DNA from: DASWFI01 sp036394315
GTDB lineage: Bacteria > Patescibacteriota > Doudnabacteria > UBA920 > O2-02-FULL-48-8
Length of the DNA stretch: 27,379 nucleotides
Direction: 5' to 3'
Assembly: GCA_036394315.1 (NCBI GenBank)
Contig: DASWFI010000085.1
Coordinates: 1-27,379 of the forward strand
Shown one piece after another: positions 20,425 through 27,379 of the stretch. A program made the translations under genes and the position numbers. The notes below the pieces were generated by a model. That model searched no databases. It worked only from the letters and a program-made list of their open reading frames with translations, and was not told the DNA's origin. Position 1 is the stretch's first letter. The number at the start of each line of letters is the position of its first letter.

Positions 20425-21516
20425 TTATTTAAACGATATTTTTAATTCTACTTTATAATGATCCTTATCATTTGTAATCTTTAGTTCATGCTGACCCGGG
20501 TAATACAGTGCTAGTCGCTTTTTTACATTTTCAATTCCCACACCGCCGTATTTTTCATTTTCCTTCACGGTATTGAAAACGTCATTTTCTATTGCAAACT
20601 CCAGTTCTTTATCACTTACCAGCAATTCGCTATTTACAAAGCCTTTATCATTCAGCCGGTGAGCCCCATGTTTAAAACTGTTTTCCGCAAAAGGTATCAA
20701 TAATAATGGCGCTATTAAGGAAGAACTACTATGCCCTTTCACAGAAAGATGAATATCTGCATCCGGATATCGTTTCTTTTCCATTTCAAAATAATTCTGC
20801 AGAAATTCCATATCTTTTTCTACCGGCACTTTGTTTTGACGGCAATCGTACAAAACATACCGCATCATGTCTGAAAGCCGCAAAATAAAATGAGGCGTTT
20901 CCTTACTGCCGGTAATACTCATGCCGTAGATGCTATTGAGTGTATTGAATAAAAAATGAGGGTTAAGTTGTGCTTTCAGTGATTCTAACTGTAGCAGAAG
21001 ATTATCTCGTTCAAGCAGTCGTTTTCGTTGTTCGTTTTCAAATGCATAACGCATAGCAGCCACTGAACTGAAAGCCACAAAATCAGTAAATAAGATCCGC
21101 AGGTCCCAGCCAACCAAGCGAGTAGCCTGCTGGTGATAAACAAAATATTGTTGAGTATAAAAGCCTGTCAGTACATTACCCGGGTTAAAGTATAGGAAAA
21201 TAGAGCTGACTAACCAGTTATTGATTTTTGGCACGACCCATAAGAACAAAATAGTTAAAAATATAAACCATCCATATTTTTTGTCATTCAAAAATTTTGG
21301 AACCAGCCAGCGGTAGAAAGGTAGAATATATAAAGTAAGCACGAATGCATACAATAAAATTTGAAGGTGTGGAAAGTTGGTCTTTTTGTCATTACCGACC
21401 CGTAACTGATCCAGATAATATGAATATTTATAGATACCTGCATATAAAACCCACACTATAAGTTCATATGTGAAGGGAAACCTGCTTTTATCCTTTATAG
21501 CAATTGTTTCATTCAT
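20425..21516 (-). CDS. LytS/YehU-type sensor histidine kinase
   Basis: 363 residues. The N-terminal ~160 residues carry about four membrane helices, with AGIYKYSYYLDQL and YGWFIFLTILFLWVVPKINN. A short coiled coil (ENEQRKRLLERDNLLLQLES) leads to the His_kinase motif LNPHFLFNTLNSIYGM with H187. The ATPase part shows the N-box IPFAENSFKHGAHRL and the G-box GGVGIENVKKRLALYYPGQH. This is the family of membrane sensors paired with LytTR regulators. No extracellular sensor domain is visible, so the stimulus is probably sensed in the membrane. Transcribed with the regulator 7 bases downstream. Confidence 0.95.
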   Translation of the reverse strand: MNETIAIKDKSRFPFTYELIVWVLYAGIYKYSYYLDQLRVGNDKKTNFPHLQILLYAFVLTLYILPFYRWLVPKFLNDKKYGWFIFLTILFLWVVPKINNWLVSSIFLYFNPGNVLTGFYTQQYFVYHQQATRLVGWDLRILFTDFVAFSSVAAMRYAFENEQRKRLLERDNLLLQLESLKAQLNPHFLFNTLNSIYGMSITGSKETPHFILRLSDMMRYVLYDCRQNKVPVEKDMEFLQNYFEMEKKRYPDADIHLSVKGHSSSSLIAPLLLIPFAENSFKHGAHRLNDKGFVNSELLVSDKELEFAIENDVFNTVKENEKYGGVGIENVKKRLALYYPGQHELKITNDKDHYKVELKISFK

Positions 21517-21703
21517 CGATTAATGTAATAATAATGCAAGGTTATAATAAAGCCGCCAGCTACCCAAACATTCTTCGATATAATAGCCTTTTTCTCGACG
21601 AAACCGGGCATTGCAAATTACATAGAAAAAATGTACGATTCACAGAATGAGCGTTTGAAGTAGGTTTAGATCATTATTTCTTTGCGGTACAAAATAATTT
21701 CAT

Positions 21704-22948
21704 ATGAAACACAGGTTTTTATTTTTCACTATTGCTGTATTCTTCATTCAACATGGTTTTGCACAAATTGGCGGCAAGAACGTATCGCCGCTTAGTTTGG
21801 ATAATCAAATAAAATTAACGGTGCAACTAAAACCGCTTGTTGACGAAATGGGAAAACGAAGTATCGTTGGCCTGGGTGAAGGAACCCATGGAACAAAAGA
21901 GTTTAACGATATCAGGATTGCTATTATAAAGGAGCTTGTTGCCAAAAAAGGGTTTAACACGATCTGCTTTGAAAACGCCTTTGGAGATAGTTATTATTTA
22001 AATAAGCTGATAAATACCAGGGAAGATATTACAACCGGGATGAAAAAATACTTATTGGCTATCTGGCAAACAGCTGAAATAAGAGATTTTTTGTTATGGA
22101 TACGCCAATATAATAAAACCCATAGCACCAAAGTGAGTTTCTCGGGAATGGATTTTCCGCTTATGGCTAATACAGCCAAAATAATTAAAGAGGAGTTGAA
22201 AGGAAAAGACAACAATAATTTAGAGCCATATGCCACCATGTTGTATAGCAATGCCTCTTATTATGATTCTATCTGGACAAACCAGAACGATACCAGCTTT
22301 CATTTTAGCTTTGATACCGTATTTGCTAAAATGAAAGAAGCCTATATCGCTTCCGTTACAATTGATAGCTTGTCTTCAGTCGCCGAACTAAAAACTTCTG
22401 ATGATTTTAAAACAGCACTGTTAAATATTCAATATTGGTACAAAGGAGCATTGGGTGAAGAAGCTACACGGGACCAGTACATGGCTAACATGGCGATGCA
22501 ATTTGCCAAAAGAAAAAATTGCAAGCTAATTGTTTGGGCACACGAAGTTCACCTGGCATTAAAATCTCCTTATGACAACAAGAGTGTTGGCGGCACCGGC
22601 GGGTATATTAAAAAACAGTACCTGGGATACTATGTACTCGGTCTGGGAACTGCCGCAGGTACTTTTAGCGCCAGCACTGATCATTATGATACCCGTATCA
22701 ATATATTGCGTCCATATCCTTTAGCTACTGTAAAAGACGGCACATGGGACGAGGCCTGTGAAAAAGAAACATTTCCGGCTTTTTTTATTCTCTTCAGTCA
22801 GGTTAAAACAACATTACCCCGGTTGCCTTTGCGGGTAATAGGCTACGGTACCGGCAGTGATGGCTATTCCGATAAAAATGCCCTTAACGAACTATTCGAC
22901 GCCTATATTTTTATCAGGAAAACAACAGCCGCAGATCACAATCTATAA
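21704..22948 (+). CDS. Erythromycin esterase-family protein, secreted
   Basis: 414 residues with a signal peptide (MKHRFLFFTIAVFFIQHGFA, cleaved near A-Q), so periplasmic. The Ere fold motifs are present: GLGEGTHGTKEF with E59 and the putative catalytic H62, ICFENAFGDSYYLNKLI with E90, SGMDFP near 147-152, and VWAHEVHLA with H280 and H283. Distances between H62 and E90 (28 residues) match those of EreC-type enzymes (from memory). Known members hydrolyse the macrolide lactone; many environmental ones have other or unknown substrates. It is divergent from the LytS/LytTR pair, sharing a 187-base intergenic region. Confidence 0.88.
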   Translation: MKHRFLFFTIAVFFIQHGFAQIGGKNVSPLSLDNQIKLTVQLKPLVDEMGKRSIVGLGEGTHGTKEFNDIRIAIIKELVAKKGFNTICFENAFGDSYYLNKLINTREDITTGMKKYLLAIWQTAEIRDFLLWIRQYNKTHSTKVSFSGMDFPLMANTAKIIKEELKGKDNNNLEPYATMLYSNASYYDSIWTNQNDTSFHFSFDTVFAKMKEAYIASVTIDSLSSVAELKTSDDFKTALLNIQYWYKGALGEEATRDQYMANMAMQFAKRKNCKLIVWAHEVHLALKSPYDNKSVGGTGGYIKKQYLGYYVLGLGTAAGTFSASTDHYDTRINILRPYPLATVKDGTWDEACEKETFPAFFILFSQVKTTLPRLPLRVIGYGTGSDGYSDKNALNELFDAYIFIRKTTAADHNL

Positions 22949-23007
22949 TAATAGCGGAAAAGTGTTTTCCAATTGTAATGCTGCAATGAGCAAATTTGCA
23001 ATTGTAA

Positions 23008-24054
23008 TTACGGCTCGATGATGACTTTCATTGCCTGTTCTTTTGACGCATTGCCAAATACCTCGTATGCTTGAAGTATCTCATCCAATTTGAAATGATG
23101 GGTTATCAATTTGTTGGGATCTATTTTTCCAGATGAAACCGTTTTCAATAACATAGGAGTTGTATTGGTATTTACAAGCCCGGTAGTTAGTGTTATGTTG
23201 CGAATCCAAAGATCTTGAATTTCCAGGTTTACGCTTTTACCGTGCACACCTACGTTAGCAATATGTCCGCCTGGGCGAACAATATGCTGACATATATCGA
23301 AAGTAGCAGGAATTCCAACGGCTTCAATGGATACATCTACACCATCTTTTGTTTCTGACATAATCTTTTTTACGACATCTTCTTTTCCTGAATTGATGGT
23401 GTCAGAGGCCCCTAATTTCTTAGCCAGCATAAGACGGTTATCATCAAGATCAATCATATAAATTTTTGCAGGTGAATAGAATTGTGAAGTAAGTAAAACG
23501 GACATGCCTACAGGCCCTGCACCCACAATAGCGATTGTATCGCCTGGCTTTACTTGTCCGTTCAATACGCCAATTTCATGTCCTGTCGGCAATATATCAC
23601 TTAACATCACCAATGCCTCTTCGTCTGTTCCTGCGGGAATATGATGAAGGCTATTATCAGCATGTGGAATCCGCACATATTCCGCTTGGGTACCATTTAT
23701 CAGATGTCCTAATATCCAACCCCCATCTTCACAATGAGAATACATTTGCTTTTTACAGTATTCACAAGATCCATCCGAAGTAATACAGGAGATGATCACA
23801 TGATCGCCTTTCTTAAAATTCCTTATTGAATCTCCAATCTCTTCAACGATGCCAACACCTTCATGTCCCAGGGTAGTACCTTGTTTTACAGTAGGTGTTT
23901 TCCCATGTAAAATGCCTAAATCAGTACCACAGATAGTGGTCTTCAGTATTTTCACTAATACATCTGTCGACTTTTCTATTACAGGTTTTGATATTTCTTT
24001 TAATTCTATCTTACCTGGACCACCGTACACAAGCCCTTTCATTGTTGTTTTCAT
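23008..24054 (-). CDS. Zinc-dependent alcohol dehydrogenase (MDR family)
   Basis: 348 residues. Catalytic zinc ligands C42 (ICGTDLG), H64 and E65 (LGHEGVG) and D153 (LSDILPTG). Structural-zinc loop with C90, C97, C100 and C108, but the position usually taken by the first of the closely spaced structural cysteines is D94 (ITSDGSCEYC). NAD(P) site VGAGPVGMSVLL at ~177-188, followed by an acidic IDLDDNR, which favours NAD over NADP. The protein resembles the alcohol/formaldehyde/threonine dehydrogenase-like subfamily in which GGWILG and AEYVRIPHADNSL are conserved. Single minus-strand gene. Confidence 0.92.
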   Translation of the reverse strand: MKTTMKGLVYGGPGKIELKEISKPVIEKSTDVLVKILKTTICGTDLGILHGKTPTVKQGTTLGHEGVGIVEEIGDSIRNFKKGDHVIISCITSDGSCEYCKKQMYSHCEDGGWILGHLINGTQAEYVRIPHADNSLHHIPAGTDEEALVMLSDILPTGHEIGVLNGQVKPGDTIAIVGAGPVGMSVLLTSQFYSPAKIYMIDLDDNRLMLAKKLGASDTINSGKEDVVKKIMSETKDGVDVSIEAVGIPATFDICQHIVRPGGHIANVGVHGKSVNLEIQDLWIRNITLTTGLVNTNTTPMLLKTVSSGKIDPNKLITHHFKLDEILQAYEVFGNASKEQAMKVIIEP

Positions 24055-24215
24055 ATACTTGCTTTTTAGTTAAAAAAATTAGTCACGTAATATGTATATC
24101 AATATGTTCACCATCTTTGTTTCATTTATTTGAATTATTAATCCATTTTTAATCTCTAATGCATCTGGTCTTCTGTTACTATGACCGATGAAGGGCAGGG
24201 GGTAGAAATTCAACT

Positions 24216-25226
24216 CTATGCATGCACTTCCTCGTCCACCAGCTCCAGTTTCTTTAACTCGCCGTCAATAAATGCGATCTCTTCGTTAGTGAGTACCAGA
24301 TAGGCGGCTTTCGCGTTTTGTATTGCCTGCTTCTTATCCCGGGCGCCTGCCAGGGCGATGGTAATACCGGGCTGTTCAATGGTCCAGCGGAGGACTAATT
24401 GTGAGAGCAGTGCATTCTTGGATTTTGCCAGCGGTTGCAATTGATCCAGAAAATTGTCTATGCGTCGAATGTTTTCCGGCTTAAAGAAGGAAGTGCCGGG
24501 GCGATGGTCACCGGGAGCAAATACATGATCGGGCCTGATTTTTCCCGTGAGCAATCCTCTTTGCAGGGGACTATAGGCAATAATGGCCTTATTATGTTTG
24601 AGGCAATAGGGCACCAGTTCTTCCTCGATCTTCCTTTCCACCATACTGTAGGGGACCTGGTTGGATGCCAGGGAAAGGGTATTTTCCGCTTCTGCCATCA
24701 GAGCCGCCGAATAATTGCTTACACCGGCAGCCCGGATCTTACCCTGTTGGAGCAGTTTTGCCAGTGCTTCCATGGTTTCTGCCACAGGGGTTGTGATATC
24801 GTGCCAGTGGAGCTGGTACAGGTCGATATAATCCGTCCCAAGTCGGCGGAGGCTGTCCTCACATTCTTTTATAACGCTGTTTTTGCCGGCATACTTGTAG
24901 ATGTCTATGGGATTTCCTGCATTGTCGGCACTCTTAAATGCCAGGTCGCCCTTTTTCTCATCCCAACGCATACCGAATTTGGTCAATATCTGTACCTTAT
25001 CGCGGGGAAGACTACGCAGCGCTTCTCCGACGATCTCTTCGCTGAGTCCCTGTCCATAGATAGGCGCCGTATCGATGGAGGTAACTCCGTAATCGTAAGA
25101 TGCCCAAATAGCTTCCAATGCGTCCTTTTTTTCTGTGCCCCCCCACATCCATCCTCCGATAGCCCAGGAGCCGAAGGTGATCGTTGAAACTTGGAGGTCT
25201 GAATTACCTAGTTTTCTGTACTTCAT
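24216..25226 (-). CDS. Aldo/keto reductase
   Basis: 336 residues forming the (beta/alpha)8 barrel of aldo/keto reductases. Catalytic tetrad: D52 and Y57 in SIDTAPIYGQGLSEEIVG, K83 in QILTKFG and H140 in YIDLYQLHWHD. The C-terminal NADPH-binding segment has AIIAYSPLQRGLLTGKIRPD and AGARDKKQAIQNAKA. The substrate is unknown; the sequence fits the AKR11/YajO-like branch. Composition is more G+C-rich than the neighbours (33 of 60 in 24721-24780). A -7-like TAGCTTTG (minus strand, 25253-25260) is 27 bases upstream of the start, with no clear -33 box. Confidence 0.93.
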   Translation of the reverse strand: MKYRKLGNSDLQVSTITFGSWAIGGWMWGGTEKKDALEAIWASYDYGVTSIDTAPIYGQGLSEEIVGEALRSLPRDKVQILTKFGMRWDEKKGDLAFKSADNAGNPIDIYKYAGKNSVIKECEDSLRRLGTDYIDLYQLHWHDITTPVAETMEALAKLLQQGKIRAAGVSNYSAALMAEAENTLSLASNQVPYSMVERKIEEELVPYCLKHNKAIIAYSPLQRGLLTGKIRPDHVFAPGDHRPGTSFFKPENIRRIDNFLDQLQPLAKSKNALLSQLVLRWTIEQPGITIALAGARDKKQAIQNAKAAYLVLTNEEIAFIDGELKKLELVDEEVHA

Positions 25227-25492
25227 GATTTATGTTTTTTCAGATTCTTAGCCAAAGCTATTTTTCTTATGAAGCAGGGAATTGGGCGAGTCGGTGAAAA
25301 GGCGGAACCTGTCGCTCGAACGGGAAAATCAACTGGTGATAAATAAAGGAAAGATACCTGCCATTTGTCTCGGCGACAACTCTTGCCGTATTAACGACAG
25401 TTCCGACCTGTTAGCCGTTTAGCGACATAAAGGTCAGAACTGCGCTAGTACCTTCGGGTTGAAATGAATGCAACGATTTTAAAAATATTATT
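25227..25492. other. Gap before the secreted protein
   Basis: 266 bases with the -7 candidate above and a short frame ending at 25422 that I do not trust. No promoter for the 25493 gene could be assigned. Confidence 0.4.
25253..25260 (-). promoter_or_regulatory. -7 box candidate for the aldo/keto reductase
   Basis: TAGCTTTG on the minus strand matches TAnnTTTG and lies 27 bases before the ATG at 25226. No TTTG at the expected -33 distance, so confidence is limited. Confidence 0.4.
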
Positions 25493-27379
25493 ATGAAATC
25501 TCTTCTTAAAAAAATAGTATTACTCAGCTGCACTGCTTTCCTTTATAATATTGTCAGCGCACAGGAGGATTGGCCAAAAACCATTTCGGCGTCCGACGGT
25601 ACAATTATAAAAATGTACCAGCCCCAACCGGATTCCTTTGCAGGTGACCAGCTCAAATCACGGTCGGCTATATCAGTATTGGAAAAAGGCAGTTCGGATC
25701 CTGTATTCGGCACATTGTGGTCTACTTCCAAAGTGGAGACCGATCGCGATACCAGGCAGGTTGCTATCGAATCCATTACCATATCAGCTATAAAAATTCC
25801 GGCCGATACCAATAAAAATAAACTTAACTATATAAAAACAACAGTGGAATCAAAACTCCCCTCGATAGTAGGTCAAATTCCGCTGGACGAAATACTTGCC
25901 TCGCTGGATCAAAATCTTGATGAGACCAGGTTATCCAATGACATTAATACCCAGGTTCCCAAAATGATCTATACCACTCACCCATCTGTTTTGGTGGTGA
26001 TAGATGGCGTCGCGAAACTTAAAAAAAACAAAAAATGGGGTGTAGAAGCGGTAATCAACAGTCCTTTTACCATTGTAAGAGACCGGGATGGCAGTTTCTA
26101 TCTTTATGGCGGACAACACTGGTACACCGCTGCTTCGCCAACCGGTCCTTATTCTTATATAAGTGGGAAGGTTTCAAGGAGGCTACGCAAAATTGAAAAG
26201 GCGTTTGCCAAAAACAATTCCAATCAAATCAATAATGACGGGGAGGCCCCTGCCGCCGATACCGTTATTCCTGCTATTATTGTAAGTACGACACCCGCAG
26301 AATTGATCCAATCAAATGGCGAGCCTGACTTTTTGCCGATTACAGGAACATCTTTGTTATACGTAGGGAATTCGGCCAATGATATTTTCATGGATACTCA
26401 TTCACAACAATATTATGTGTTGATATCAGGTCGCTGGTACCAATCGAAAACATTGGCAGACAATAGTCAATGGCAATATATCGCCTCAGACAAATTGCCG
26501 GCTGATTTCGCCAAAATCCCCGAAGGTTCTCCAAAAGACAATGTCCTGGCCAGTGTTGCCGGAACGGATGCTGCCAGGGAGGCTTTAATGGATGCACAGA
26601 TACCTCAAACAGCTAAAGTGGATCGGAAAAAAGCTACTACCAATGTCGTCTATGATGGCGACCCACAGTTTCAAAACATTAAAGGGACCCGGCTGCAATA
26701 TGCCGTTAATACTTCCTCAACGGTATTGCTGTATGAGGGACGGTATTATGCAGTGGATAATGGAGTTTGGTTTGTGGCAGACAGTCCTTCCGGACCCTGG
26801 GCTGCGAGTACTCAACGTCCCGGGGACCTTGATCTGATTCCTCCTGGTTCATCCGTTTACAATACAAAATTCGTCGATATTTACGACGCAACACCCGACT
26901 ATATTTATATGGGATACACTCCCGGATATCTCAATAGTTATATTTATGGACCCACAGTCGTTTACGGAACCGGATTTTATTACGAACCCTGGATCGGTAA
27001 TTATTATTATCCCCGGCCATGGTCATGGGGATTTGATATGGGTTACAATCCGTGGTATGGCTGGAGTTTTGGCTTAGGCTATGGTTTTGACTGGTTTAAT
27101 ATGGGCTTTGGATTTGGCGGGTACGGCGGGTATGGCTGGTATGGCGGCTGGTGGGGCCCCTCCTTTTATCATCCCGCCTGCTGGGGTTATGGCAGAGGTG
27201 ACCGGCCCCATAGCTTCTACGGCAGAAATGTGACAATTAACCGGAATACATATGTACATTTCAATAATAACATCTATCGCAATAGGTCAGGTATTGCAGC
27301 CAGGAATGGTTCTGCATTTGCCGGTGGCCGGAATGATAATAACAGGGCTGGATTCCGGAATGGCATCAGCGGTGGACGG
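25493..27379 (+). CDS. Secreted repeat protein rich in Tyr, Gly, Trp and Asn (3' partial)
   Basis: ATG 25493 opens a frame without stop to the end of the window (629 codons). Residues 1-23 (MKSLLKKIVLLSCTAFLYNI then VSA) are a signal peptide, cleavage before QED. The mature part starts DWPKTISASDGTIIKMYQPQ and includes SRSAISVLEKGSSDPVFGTL. Three similar strand units follow: FYLYGGQHWYTAASPTGPY, YYVLISGRWYQSKTLADNSQ and YYAVDNGVWFVADSPSGPW. Then comes a low-complexity region of Tyr/Gly/Trp/Pro (GYGGYGWYGGWWGPSF) and an Asn/Arg/Gly-rich end. Similar proteins are often annotated as carbohydrate-binding family V/XII or hypothetical; I cannot confirm carbohydrate binding. Exported, likely surface associated. 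Confidence 0.85.
   Translation, partial: MKSLLKKIVLLSCTAFLYNIVSAQEDWPKTISASDGTIIKMYQPQPDSFAGDQLKSRSAISVLEKGSSDPVFGTLWSTSKVETDRDTRQVAIESITISAIKIPADTNKNKLNYIKTTVESKLPSIVGQIPLDEILASLDQNLDETRLSNDINTQVPKMIYTTHPSVLVVIDGVAKLKKNKKWGVEAVINSPFTIVRDRDGSFYLYGGQHWYTAASPTGPYSYISGKVSRRLRKIEKAFAKNNSNQINNDGEAPAADTVIPAIIVSTTPAELIQSNGEPDFLPITGTSLLYVGNSANDIFMDTHSQQYYVLISGRWYQSKTLADNSQWQYIASDKLPADFAKIPEGSPKDNVLASVAGTDAAREALMDAQIPQTAKVDRKKATTNVVYDGDPQFQNIKGTRLQYAVNTSSTVLLYEGRYYAVDNGVWFVADSPSGPWAASTQRPGDLDLIPPGSSVYNTKFVDIYDATPDYIYMGYTPGYLNSYIYGPTVVYGTGFYYEPWIGNYYYPRPWSWGFDMGYNPWYGWSFGLGYGFDWFNMGFGFGGYGGYGWYGGWWGPSFYHPACWGYGRGDRPHSFYGRNVTINRNTYVHFNNNIYRNRSGIAARNGSAFAGGRNDNNRAGFRNGISGGR

Noticed and set aside
24435..25187. 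250-codon plus-strand frame opposite the aldo/keto reductase
   Set aside because: Long antisense frame favoured by G+C-rich codons; the opposite strand has all catalytic residues of a known family.
25296..25422. Open frame of about 43 codons before the secreted protein
   Set aside because: No start codon context, no recognisable motif, chance length.

Overview
The window looks like a chromosomal accessory region of a Bacteroidota bacterium, most likely a Chitinophagaceae-type soil or plant-associated organism (inference). Supporting signs are an approximately 790-residue FtsX-type permease, a LytTR regulator paired with a LytS-like kinase, a short ECF sigma factor overlapping a membrane protein, an N-terminal fragment of the Bacteroidota tyrosine integrase type, and promoters of the TTTG-N20-TAnnTTTG kind. 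I found no rRNA, intact tRNA or CRISPR array.

Layout. 1-1674 holds a partial RibD/DHFR-like gene, a hydrolase remnant, an NTF2-like secreted protein and an S41-like fragment. 1887-4265 is a G+C-richer FtsX permease. 4290-7900 is a repeat-rich stretch containing a beheaded TPR gene, a sigma factor operon (6890 to 5505, minus strand) and an integrase fragment. 8042-9708 carries a membrane protein and a two-domain lipoprotein. 9841-12000 carries a signal-peptide stub, a small hypothetical gene and a winged-helix Fic protein with five operator-like sites at 20-base spacing upstream. 12000-12925 is another repeat-rich stretch with a PhnB-like fragment and a small membrane protein. 12923-14791 is a Crp/Fnr, membrane protein and DinB set. 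15180-19693 groups VOC, ArsR, SRPBCC, DoxX-like, YdeI-like and DUF4256 genes. 19728-21516 is the LytTR/LytS pair, followed by an erythromycin-esterase-family enzyme, a zinc alcohol dehydrogenase and an aldo/keto reductase. From 25493 a secreted Tyr/Gly/Trp-rich protein runs open through the right end.

Two regulatory set-ups stand out. Two divergently oriented ArsR-SRPBCC operons (start codons at 16992 and 17419) have nearly superimposable promoters, each with two 16-base palindromes, but different palindrome arms, which suggests a duplicated and re-specified switch. The Fic gene has a phased operator array next to its start codon and encodes a Fic motif lacking the catalytic histidine.

The least explained feature is a dispersed, same-orientation composite repeat between about 1.7 and 15.1 kb. 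Its parts are a unit ending in GTTCGAA plus a tRNA-3'-end-like C-rich segment, a module rich in GCAATT, a hairpin with a plus-strand T-run, and a short TCTAAT...GGGGAGCTTA module. The copies often abut truncated genes. I read them as possible scars of repeated integration at tRNA-Ser-like sites, but this is inference.
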